Shown here: positions 15,577 to 26,900 of the stretch, one piece after another
How positions within the stretch are numbered: the first letter of the stretch is position 1
Layout: the number at the start of each line of letters is the position of its first letter
Source of the DNA: Coffea arabica
Taxonomy: Eukaryota; Streptophyta; Magnoliopsida; Gentianales; Rubiaceae
Assembly: GCF_036785885.1 (NCBI RefSeq)
Contig: NC_092323.1
Span: 3,512,501 to 3,576,500 of the forward strand
Direction of reading: 5' to 3'
DNA: 64,000 bases
Translations under genes and position numbers: made by a program
The notes under the pieces: generated by a model
What the model was told of the DNA's origin: nothing
Database searches by the model: none
What the model saw: only the letters and a program-made list of their open reading frames with translations

Positions 15577-17017
15577 TGTCACCAAGCCCGATCCATAATA
15601 ATACAATTTTGTACTGGCTGTTAACAGTGTAGGAACTATTAATTATCAGAATAAACTACAACATGGCTTGGCCCATCTTATTATCTGGTTTTTGAAATGG
15701 TAAAATATTTTGTCTCATAAATGCAATTCGAAATCAACTGTTGAGACATTAACTAGTGAACTACTAATGCACTTTTTTTTCCTTGTAAGAAAACCATAAT
15801 GTATTTGTTCTGGTTTTCCATTAAACTTTTGCCCATAAACTTTTCCCTTATAGGCAAAGTCTTCATTTTTTTTGTTGTGCAAAACAAAGTCTTCATTCGA
15901 ATAAAAAAAAAAAAATTATCGATGTGAAACATGCTATGGTAAGCTACATTTTTTTTTTCAAGGGATCGTCTGTGTACCGTAACCTTTGCAAGTTTGCACA
16001 TGTTTCTTTAAACTATATATTGATCATGTTTAATTTTTAGTGTCTCAATATACATCTTAGCTGTGTAAACAATTAAGCAAAGGCGTGTAGAACACAACAA
16101 TACATTTGTTCCCCTGAGGGGAAGGAGATGACACTACAATATTAGCACTACAATATTTTTATTGTAGTACTACAAATCTAATGTCAACTCCTAGTTCTTG
16201 ATAAATTTCTTTTTTCCAGCTCAGAGTAGGGAAATGATATTAGCACTCCTTAAAAAATCAAAAGCACTCCTTACACTGTATCTAATGTAAAAGAGGGGAA
16301 GGAGCGCTTAAGGTTTTTTGAAGGATCATTTCTTGAAGAGTTTGGTGGTGGTAAGGCTAAAATAACATGAAAATAACATTTTCATATAAACAAGTAGTCT
16401 TCAATCCCACCCAAAAAACAAAAAAAAAAGATGATACGAAGAAGGTATATTTTTTGTACATTATCGATGTGAAACATGCTATGGTAAGCTACATTTTCAT
16501 TCAATATCATATTTATGCATGAATTGTGAAAATGTCACTACTGTTAGTTGTTGATAACTTCGTACCGTCCTACTTAATTCAATGAAAACGGGAACGACCT
16601 TTTTTTTAAACAAAGGGTAGCTATCTTCCAGTATTACTTAGTTTAACAGAGAATATCCCCAATATCATGTAATCCTCTAGGCTTACCGCCCACCAAATTC
16701 TTCAGCTCGAATAGACCAGGTGCAATATCATTAACCTTTTATTTTTTGTTTTGAGTGCACATTTTGATCATCTAAGATCAACCTCGCTAGAATTTTCATC
16801 TGTTATTGTGTACAGTTTTACTCACAAAACATGGCATTCCACACATCTATTATGGCAGACTAAGATTCAGATCCATTACAGACAGGCTTACAACTTACAA
16901 AAAGATCGTCTCAGACATAGAATTCAAGAAACATCAGTATTTACAATGAGACATGCTACTCACTACTAATTAAGTTCCAGATCTCAGCTGCCGCTGGTGC
17001 CAGAGCTAACACTATCA
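15577..17017. other. Intergenic region between RPS9 and PYE
   Basis: No gene was seen. The main structure is a 36-bp direct repeat (ATTATCGATGTGAAACATGC plus following bases) at about 15917-15952 and again at 16462-16497. A short imperfect hairpin built on GCACTACAATA and TATTGTAGTAC lies near 16151-16176. The part next to 17017 is presumably the PYE 3' UTR. Confidence 0.55.
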
Positions 17018-18696
17018 CTACTGAGTAATCTCACGTCCATTTAGCTGTTCGTCAAGTATTTGAGATGGCCATGAATCTGAAGGTGATGGATAGCGAGGAC
17101 GCGGTTTCTTCACATTGGAGAGAGAAGCATTGCATTGAAAATCTTCCGCTGTATCATTTTGGGATCCTTTGTGGTAAATAGGAGAATCATGATGTAAAGG
17201 CACAACAAAGATGGGAGCAACAACCGAAGATGATAGTAGTTGGTGATCAGTGGAAGGCAGTCTCAAACTATCTTCTTGCAGTTCTGAAGCAGCAATGGGG
17301 CTTTGTGAAGGCCAAATATTTAAGTTCACTGACGACTGGGATTGAGTCCTCTCTGTGATCTCACTCTGAAGCTTCTCCACCTGAGATTTGAGAGCGGAGT
17401 TTTCTTCAATGAGCTCATTCTTCTCAACAGCGACCTGTTTGGTAATCATGAAACATTAACTTCATCAAACAAATATGATTGCCATCTGGAATCCCCACGT
17501 TGCCATTCACAAACACAGTAGAAATAAAAAAAAAATTTTGCTCAAAAAATTTATCATGGTGCTTAAAAGTAACCAAGAAAGCAATACAAATTCATAAGCG
17601 TGCAAGATTAACTCAGTCATCGAATTGCATCAGTTCTGTAAAGTGAATAGAAATGGATTTCAGATTAAGCAAAAGCAAGCTCAGTTTGAAGGAGCTCACA
17701 TAATGAGATTCGGATAAAAGAGCAGCATTATCCTTTTTGAGACTGTAAACCTGAGCAAGTAGATCCTTAAGCAGTCGAATGGTATCATTCACAATGCAGG
17801 CCTTTCCACTGGACAGCTGAGCTGGTTCTGCATAAAAAGACAGGAACCTGTAATTAAAGGGAAGTTGAGAATCCTAGTAAGTTTGTAATGAAGAAACTAA
17901 CATAGCCAAATAGTATTTGGCTCCAAATTATTTGTTTGCGTCACAAACACAATTTCTAACACAGATTTTTATCTTCCTAATCATCTTTTTATCTCACATA
18001 TGTCACATCACAAAAAGTGCTACAGTAATTATTCCAAATAATATTTCAAATAATCTCCTATCCAAACACAATCAAAGACGTCGGTTATGCTATACACCAA
18101 GCACAACATTACAGAATTTAGACCTAAGACAGGAGGAAGGAGAATTATACCAATAGCTTTCCTGAGCTCTACAAATAGGACGTTCATGTGGTCACGTTTC
18201 TTCTTCTCCCTCTCTGCTTTATGAATTCTTTTAGAAGGTTTTCCCTGCTTCTTTTTGCTGGAGGAATGCCTGATGCAAATTGTTTCAAGAAAGATCCACA
18301 AAAATGAGGTCAACAGGTTCCACATCCTCGCAGAAAGATAACAGTCACTTGGATTCTGAATGACAATTGCATAAATATCGGGGAACCTCATAATATTATG
18401 CTTACGGTTCCATAGAATGCAATTGTCACAGTAAAAATGCACCTTCTCTGGTGCAACTCAACAAGCTTTCCCAGATCTATGTCAAGGCATCCCAATCATA
18501 CTAAGCAATGCTATTTCTGACTCAAGAACTAAGGTGGAAAAAGGACTCATGATACAAAAAGCTAATGATTGCCCCAAAAAATTTGACGGGGTAGGTAGTT
18601 AAATCATACATAAATGAGAACAAAAGTGCTAAAGGAAACAAACCTATGGACTGCATTGCCCTCGTCACCGTCTGGAATAGCAGTTTCTGAAGCCAT
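17018..18696 (-). CDS. PYE: bHLH47 / POPEYE-like transcription factor, 238 aa
   Basis: A basic helix-loop-helix factor. In Arabidopsis, PYE (bHLH47) is induced by iron deficiency and represses iron-homeostasis genes, acting with ILR3-type bHLH partners. Minus-strand coding exons are 18644-18696, 18151-18269, 17700-17827 and 17018-17434, giving 238 residues against about 240 in Arabidopsis. The bHLH region spans residues about 28-84: basic part KPSKRIHKAEREKKKRDHMN, and helix 2 around NDTIRLLKDLLAQV. A coiled-coil/leucine stretch follows (VAVEKNELIEENSALKSQVE). The C-terminus has the PYE-diagnostic block KPRPRYPSPSDSWPS. A family A MITE sits in the intron between exons 2 and 3. A donor-like CAAG|GTACGT near 19083 and an acceptor near 18750 suggest a 5' UTR intron; this is inferred. 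Confidence 0.93.
17917..18072. mobile_element. Family A MITE inside a PYE intron
   Basis: This copy contains the family core, AAAAAGTGCTACAGTAATTA followed by TTCCAAATAAT, and ends CTCCTATCCAAACACAA. It lies within the intron at 18150-17828 of the PYE gene and is non-coding. The same core and end motif appear at 19.8 kb, and diverged versions near 57.6 and 59.5 kb. Confidence 0.65.
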
Positions 18697-19747
18697 ACTC
18701 TGGTCTCTAGGTCACTTAAACCCAATTCAATAGCCTTTAACCTTTTTTTATAACCTGCTATAAACCCAAACAATACAGAAGCAAAAAAAAAAAACCAAGA
18801 TAATGCAGCAGAAAACAGAAACAAGAGCAAAAACTTCAACTAAGTAACAGAAAAAATAAGTATAGGGAAAGTCAGCCGATGCATAAGTAATTACTATAAA
18901 CAGGTTTCAGTCTTTAGAAGTATTAAAGTATAATTGATAATAAACACGGCAAATATAAAAAATTACATTTTTTCTAAAAGTCGTCGGATCATGGGAAAAG
19001 ATAAAAAAAAAAAAAAAAAAGAAAGAAAATGAAAGAATAGTTGAACGTAGGTTTTAATTTCATCGGACAAACAGCACACACGTACCTTGTGGTTGAGTGG
19101 AGAATGAAAGAGAGAGGGCAAGCAAATTATTGGCGGAGTTGCACGGTAGAAACAGGGGATGGAGTCGCCTCTCCACGCGACGGCGTGTGGCTGCCACCTT
19201 CATCTTACATGCGGTCCAACCCGACCACGTAAGCTTTGTCTCAATTGTCTTTGACGATGATGGCCGTGCTACTTGTCTTGTTTATAAGTTTTTCCTTCAT
19301 GAGTTTAATTTTGACGAAATGATTTACATATTTCACACCAAGTCAAGTTCGAATGATCAGATGAACTCTTTTGTGCAGGAGTAATTGATTAATCTCACTT
19401 GGCACGGCAAGCCTCTTCTCCTGTTGATGTGAATAGACTCAATAGAGTTGAAGCCGACCGTATAATTTTGCAAGGTCAATCTTTTCGAGCATTGATTCAG
19501 TTCACTATGGAGAATTTTAATTGTTGCAATGAACTGCATTCATCAAGCCCCTGTAAATATCAACCTTCGACTTTTGCTCTGTGTGTTTGAAGTGATTTGA
19601 TAACATCATATCAATTAAGTCTTTTCTATATATTGACGCTGTATGCATCGTTGAGATGCGTTTTGATTGGACATGATATCCATGTATAAAACCCTTGTCA
19701 ACAGAAACGGTGTAACTTGTAAAAACTCCAAACTAAAATTTTTCCAA
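18697..19747. other. PYE 5' leader and promoter region
   Basis: No separate gene was identified. It probably contains the PYE 5' UTR, a 5' UTR intron (about 19083 to 18750) and a promoter; TTATAAAC on the minus strand near 19282-19290 is a candidate TATA box. Small plus-strand open frames here overlap this leader and look spurious. Confidence 0.45.
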
Positions 19748-19920
19748 AAAAACATGTTTGGATACTAAATTTTTTAACAAAAATTTTTCGTTTGCATCAT
19801 AAACACATTTTTCAATTGACATTTTTATATTCTCAATCACTTTTTTATCTCACATACACAAAAAAGTGCTACAGTAATTATTCCAAATAATTATTTGAAA
19901 TAATGCTCCATCCAAACAAA
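19748..19920. mobile_element. Family A MITE
   Basis: The element begins TGTTTGGATACTAAAT and ends GCTCCATCCAAACA, giving short terminal inverted repeats (TGTTTGGAT / ATCCAAACA). The core AAAAAAGTGCTACAGTAATT matches the copy in the PYE intron in the same orientation. Length is about 170 bp and there is no coding capacity. Confidence 0.7.
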
Positions 19921-20928
19921 ACCATGGAACATTCTTGCATCAAATTAATTCCTCAAAAAGACATGCTTTTCATTAATTAGTGTATTTTGTTGCGAGACGA
20001 TAACGGTTGCATCTCACATTCTAAAAGAAGGGAAAGGACTAAAGAGACCAAAGATAATTTGAAAGAAACTGAACCATCACCGGACCCATCTGAATTTTTT
20101 AAACAGAGCTACTTAGTGTAGCAATTGGTGAATCTTGACCTCCCACTTCCATCAAGTTTTTAATGTTTTGATGGTGCCATCAGGCCAAAGGCTGGTTTCT
20201 CATTAATTAGTGTATGTTTTCACACAAAAGAAGAGAATAGTACAGAAAATGAGATTCAATAATTAAATGGGCGCCACAGATTGAATAGACACGATTATAC
20301 TTTTTTTTTTTTTATCGATACGATAGAATTCCTATAACCTAAACTAACCCATTCTAGGGGGAAGGGGAGAGGAAAGGGACTCGATGTGAGTAGAAATTCC
20401 ATCGAAACTGGTCAATGAAAATCGTCACATATTATGATAATTTTTGTAGGAGGCAAGGTTCGAACCTTGATACGATTGTACATTTGCCATTCATGATGGA
20501 TAATCAGGAGAGGCTGGCACAAATTTTTTTTTTTTTTTTTTTGGGGATTTGGGTCTGCAATATTTGCAGGCAAATGAAGCAGTCTTGCTAAACTGTGCGT
20601 ATTTTATTACTTCACCATGCCTCATGCATGCCTTGCGAGTTTCGAGATCGAGACTCCTCGTTGACCATAAAAGAATCTTCAAACAGTGCCCGTTTGAAGA
20701 ATCTCTCTCATAGTACGTCGTCGTTTGGCTCGATATTCATTCTTGGGACCTTTTCACTTTGGCAAAATGGAATGTCAAATACCCTAGCAAGAATGCGACG
20801 CCTCCCCGCCGTGACTAAGCTGAAGCCTCCCCCGCCGTCCTGCAAACTGCAATACAAATATAAAGCAGGGTGAACTTGGGAAGAATACAACTCTATTATC
20901 CAATTTGATTCCCCGTCAAGACTAAAAC
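19921..20928. other. Intergenic region and THADA promoter
   Basis: No gene was seen. A 21-base T run lies at about 20522-20542, and a palindromic AAGGTTCGAACCTT near 20455-20468. The last 150-250 bp should include the THADA leader; no clear TATA box was found. Confidence 0.5.
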
Positions 20929-23900
20929 ATGTCCGCCAAATGGAGAGCCATTCAGCATCGCCACCGCTACACTTACAGCTCCGTCGTCTTCCCTCCTTAC
21001 TTCATTGACGCATTAAATCAAACACCTTCTCTACCCTTCTTTTCCCAACTCAAACACCTCTCCTCTCTTAACTCCACCTATTCCCAAGTCGAACACGCCA
21101 AGAACGTAGTTTCAGCTTTCACTGACTTGCTCTCAAATCCAAACGCCGACGCTGCCACAAGTGTTCTTGCCTCGAAATTCTACTTGGAAATTCTTTTCTT
21201 CGAGAACTCGTTGCCTTTGCACAGAACTTTAGCTTCTGGTCTGGCAAAAGCGAAGCACTTTCATGGTCTTCTGAAAGACTGCTTTCGGCAACTTTGTGAG
21301 GAGTATGGAGGTGGAGATGGGAATGGGAAGGGAAAGAGGTTCTCCGTTTCGCGGGCGGCGTTGTCTATGATGAGCACCCCCAAGTTGGGATATTTAGTTG
21401 AGGTTGTGGAGGAATGTGCGGTTTTGGTGGGTTTGGATGTGGTTTCTGGGTTGGATGCCGTGGTTTCAGAGACCAATGATTGGTCTAGGCCTTCACCTCT
21501 CGTCATGGAGCAGTGTCAGGAGGCTCTTTCTTGCATATATTACTTGCTTCAGCGTTTTCCCACCAAGTTCTCTGATGGAGGTGAACGTCAGGATGGCTTT
21601 TTAGCAATGGTTTTTGTGACTGTTTTGAGCATTTTGAAGTCGCTGGCATTCTCAAGGGACTGTTTTGTGGCGGCTGGGGTGAGTTTCTGTGCGGCTCTGC
21701 AGGTATGCCTCAGTCCTGAAGAGCTCGGCTTGTTTATCATGGAAGGCATTTTTATGCAGACTTCCGTCATTAGTTGTAAGATTAAATTTCGGGACGTGAA
21801 TAGCAAAATCCCCTATAAAGGGGATATGGTCAATGAAATTTCCAAGTTTACAGCACTCAGTCGACTTTGCTTGATTAGGGGTATTCTTACTGCAGTTTCA
21901 AGAACTGTTCTTAGTTCCAGTTTTGTTGTGTCGACTTGTGATTTCGAAAATGATAGCGCATCTGGGGATAGTACTCTGATAAAAACCATACTCTATGATA
22001 GCATTTTGCCTGAGCTGTGTAACTATTGCGAGAACCCTACAGATAGTCATTTTAATTTTCATGCGTTAACAGTAATGCAGATCTGCTTTCAGCAGATTAA
22101 AACATCAATGCAAAGTAATATTGGTGATTTTGCAGAATCTTATAATCCGCTATCTGAACAAATGGGGCGTAGAATACTGAGGACCGTATGGAATAATTTG
22201 GAAGATCCCTTAAGTCAGACAGTCAAACAAGTTCATCTGATTTTTGACCTCTTCCTAGACATTCAGGCTAGCCTTCTTTGGGCGGAGGGTGGTGAGAAAA
22301 TTAAGTTGTTTCTGCGGGAGATTGCATCTGATCTTCTTTGCCTGGGACCCCGCTGCAAGGGGAGGTATGTTCCTCTGGCTTCCCTGACAAAGAGGTTGGG
22401 AGCGAAAACCATCCTAGCTATGAGTCCTGACATACTATTCGAAACAACAAAGGCTTATGTCGATGATGATGTCTGCTGTGCTGCCACAACATTTCTTAAG
22501 TGCTTTCTTGAGTGCTTGCGCGAGGAATGTTGGTGTAGTGATGGTATTGAAAATGGTTATGCTAAATACCGAGGTGATTGCTTGCCCCCTTTCTTGTATG
22601 GGCTTGCTTCTGGAGTTGCAAAGCTACGCTCAAACGTGAATACTTATGCTTTGCCGATATTGCTTGAACTGGATGTGGATGGATTATTTCCGATGCTTGC
22701 TTCTATTGGTGTTAAACTGGTTGAGGATGACACTGAAATAGTTTATCCTGAGCTCCATTATACAGAGATGTATTTAGGGCTGGAACAGCGAGTGGCCATT
22801 TTGGTTTCCTTGCTCAGGGTTTCTCGTTCGATTGCTTTGATTGAAGGTGACATTGATTATGTTTCTGAATCTTTCGAAGTTTCAGAGAATAATAGAAAAT
22901 ATGATATGCATTCGTTTGTCTGTGTCAGGGGAATTAAAGTTACGATCCCAGTCAAATGGCTAGTTTTGGCACTTAGCCATACTGATGAGTCACTTCGCAC
23001 AGATGCAGCAGAATTTCTTTTCTTAAACCCAAAGACAGCAAGCCTTCCATCCTCTTTGGAGCTTAGCCTGCTGAAGGAAGCTGTGCCATTGAATATGAGA
23101 TGTTGTTCTACTGCTTTTCAGATGAAATGGACCAGTATGTTTAGGAAGTTTTTCTCTCGTGTTCGAACTGCCTTGGAGAGACAATACAAGCAGGGAAACT
23201 GGTATCCTTATGGGTCAGAAGCTAACGTTGGAGTTGCATCCAGAAATGGAACCAGAGAAATAGTAGTAGAAATGGCAGATGATCTGTTTAATCTAATGAA
23301 GTGGTTGAGTTACTTTTTTTTCTTCTCTTGCTACCCTTCTGCTCCTTATGAGAGGAAGATAATGGCCATGGAGCTTATATTGGTAATGTTGAATGTCTGG
23401 TCTGTCATGCCACCATCAAAAGAAAATCATTGTGCTCTTTCTTCTGAAACAAGTCTGTATCCTTACAGTAAGGGCTTTATTTTAGCTGATTCAGCCTTGC
23501 TACTGGTTGGATCGATTATTGATAGCTGGGATCGTTTGAGAGAGAATTCGTTTCGTATTCTACTGCATTTTCCTACCCCGCTTCCTGGCATTTGTAGTCC
23601 AGATGAGATCCGAGTAGCAATTATATGGGCAAAGAAGCTAGTCTGCAGTCCACGTGTGAGAGAATGTGATGCTGGAGCTCTGACTTTACGTCTTATATTT
23701 AGAAAGTATGTCTTGGAGCTTAATTGGAGTGTTCAATTGTCACTTGATTTTGTCTCTTGTCATGGCCAGGTAGAGCTGCCAGATCGCAGGCTTGAAATTC
23801 TTACACATCGCTCGCCTGCAGTAGAATATGTGAGGTCGCTGGTTGATTGGTTGCTCATTACTGTGGAAGATGGTGAGAAGGATCTTTCAGAAGCATGCAA

Positions 23901-26900
23901 GAAAAGCTTTGTTCATGGTGTCCTGCTTACTCTTCGATATACATTTGAGGAACTGGATTGGAATTCCACAGCCGTTTTGTGCTGTATTGCTGAGATGAAA
24001 CTTGTATTGGAGAAGCTATTGGAATTAATTATGCGAATAACCTCTCTCGCCCTATGGGTAGTCTCAGCAGATGCATGGCATTTGCCAGAAGACATGGAGG
24101 ACATGGTGGATGATGATCGTTTTGACAAGGAAGTTATGTCTAAGGTTGCAGTGGAAAATGTGATGGAGAATGAGAAGCTTGTGCAAGATGCCAGGTCATC
24201 AGAACAGATTGTTATGGTTGGTTGCTGGCTTGCTATGAAAGAGGTATTTTCGGAGTTTTCTCTGCATTGATATTGTTTGTTCTGGAAATGCATATAAAAC
24301 TGGCAATGTCACTGCCCTTGTTGTTGCTGATACTCGTTCTTATTTTGATGTAAGGTTATCAAATAAGCGTCATAGAATCTCCATAGTAGTAATCAATAGG
24401 TCTACTTCAACACTGAGTGTGGGAAAGAAGGGGTAGAATTAAACTTTGCCATTTCTATAATTGGAATACCTAGATGCTCAATAAATAGATGACCAGAAAA
24501 ACTTTTCTTGTCTATATATTTCATAATAATCTTTAATAGATCTACTTCAACATTGACTCTGGGAAAGAAGGGGTAGGACTAAACTTTGCCATTTTTATAG
24601 TTGGAATAGTTAGATGCCCAATAAATAAAGGGTTATTATCACTTTACCCCCTTAAACTATATCACTACTATCAGTTTACCCCCTAACATTATCTTTTAGT
24701 TACTTTACCCCTATAAGTAATTCAAATTTTGGACAAAAATACCCTTTTATTTTATAGCATTACTACATTATTATTAACACTTTATTTGTTTAGATTATAG
24801 TGATACAATCACTTTAGTTCCTAACATTATTTTGTAGGCATTTTACCTCATCGTTATCTAACTAGTATGGTGAAAATTTTTTAAATATAGTAACCTTTTT
24901 TTATATATACTTAAAAATAAAAAAGTTGGAATGGTTATTCTTCCTTTTTTTTCACTTTAAGAGATTGAAAAACATAAAAATAAAAAGGGTTTTCTCAAAT
25001 TTCTTTTTTTCACATTTATTAATACTAGAAAAATAAAAAGAGATAGGAAAGAAGGAGACAAAAAATTAGATTTTGCAAAAAAAGAAAATAAAGAAAAGTC
25101 TAACATTATTGTATTACTTTAAAGTTGTCGAAATTAGGATTGGAATTTGGCAGTAAACAAAAAAGTGAACTAATTTTAAAATAATAAAAGTATTTAATTC
25201 TTTCTTATTTGTAATTTTTAAAACAAGAATTGAGCTCTCTCTCTCTCTCTCTCCCTCTCCCCCTCTCCATCTTTCTATTTTTTTTTCAATATTAATAAGA
25301 TTGTCAAGAAGAAAGAAATTAATAGTTTGACCTTTTTTCTTGATACTAAAAAGGAGAAGAGTCACTCTAAATTTTTTATTATTTTTATTATGCGAAGAGG
25401 AGGGTATTTTCTTCTAAAGTTTTTTAATTTGCTAAGTTGGTTTAATGGTAGGATAAATTGCCTAAACAATGACTGTAGGGGTAAATTGATAATGAGACTA
25501 TATTTTATGGGGATAAGGTAATAATAATTTTAAGGGTTAAACATGTCTTTTCACTTTAATTAACAAACTCCGTTAAGTTTGACCGTTAGTTTTGGGGGTA
25601 AAGTGACTAAAAGATAACATTAAAGGGGAAAGTGATAGTGGCACCAAACGTTAAGGGGGTAAAGTGATAATAACCCTTAAATAAATGACTATAAGAACAC
25701 TTATCTATATATTTTGCTGTTTCAGGTAAGTCTTCTTTTGGGAACTATAATACGGAAAATTCCTTTGCCTACTGTGGATGCATCAAAGTCTAATGCTTTT
25801 GATGGCAATGGTGATTATGTATCAGTGTCTGATGGGGTGCTTGATATGAAGCAACTTGAGACAATTGGAAGCCACTTTTTGGAAGTCCTTCTGAAAATGA
25901 AGCATAATGGTGCAATTGATAAAACAAGGGCTGGATTCACTGCTCTTTGCAATCGTTTACTTTGTTCGAACAATCCGAGGTTTGCTCATTGAGCTCTCCT
26001 AAGTATTTTGCGGTTATCAATCTTTGTGGTGTCATGTTTAATTATGTCAAGAAGAGTCATTTTTCTTTGTTAACTGCTACAACCCATGGCATCTTGTGAG
26101 CTACTTTTGTAATACTTTGATTCTAGGGAATATGGTGGAAATATGAAATGAATTAAAAAGCCGAATTTGGTTGAAGAGTTCTCATCCTTATTGAACTATT
26201 TGGTTTTTGTTGACCATTCTGCTTAGTATTAGTTATCTCTCTCCTGTGGAAAATTGTTCTCAATGTCAATGAACTCCTTGTGAACTGAGAATTAATGCAT
26301 GCTTCTTTGCTAATTAAGATATAGAGGTAAGTAAGTGTTAATAAAAATCTATGACCATCAAATAATATGTTTTCCTTAATCAGTTTTGTATAGGACATTT
26401 GCCAGAACAAATACATTAGTATAGTAGTTTCGAACTTTAGGTTGTGTTTCTGTATTTGATGCTACTTATTGTCAAGGCTAATATCCATTGCATATTTTTG
26501 AGTGCCTTTATTTTTTGAATGTTTTGCCATTCAATGTACACAGCTAGCTATACATTCCTAATCTTGTTCCTAGGCACAGTAACAATTACCACAAACTTGG
26601 TCTTTTATTTGGCTAGAGGGCTGATTATTAGTCTGTTACTTGTCTACCTATGACTGGCATCTGTAAGATCTTCCTTGTTTCTTTGCTTTTAACTTGCCTG
26701 TTTGTTTGACAAGTTAAAAAACTTAACTTTTTCAAGTTTGAAATGTGAGTTGGAAGCTGTTTAAGCTGTTTCTTCACGACAACCTTAATGGAGATTTAAC
26801 AGCATAGGATTTACTTGTAATAGCAGTCTTAAGTTTCTGCCCCTATGCCAACTTTTGGATCCTTTAAGTTGGTCATTTTGAGTCTATTGCATAATGTTGC

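Noticed and set aside
18522-18839. Minus-strand frame overlapping the PYE start, considered as an N-terminal extension
   Set aside because: It is in a different frame from the PYE first exon and continues into the intron.
19041-19384. Plus-strand frames of 63 and 95 codons
   Set aside because: They overlap the probable PYE leader on the other strand and show no domain.
20300-20545. Possible SINE: palindromic GGTTCGAACC box B-like word and a long T run
   Set aside because: No box A at the right spacing and no target duplication; the box B match may be due only to its palindrome.
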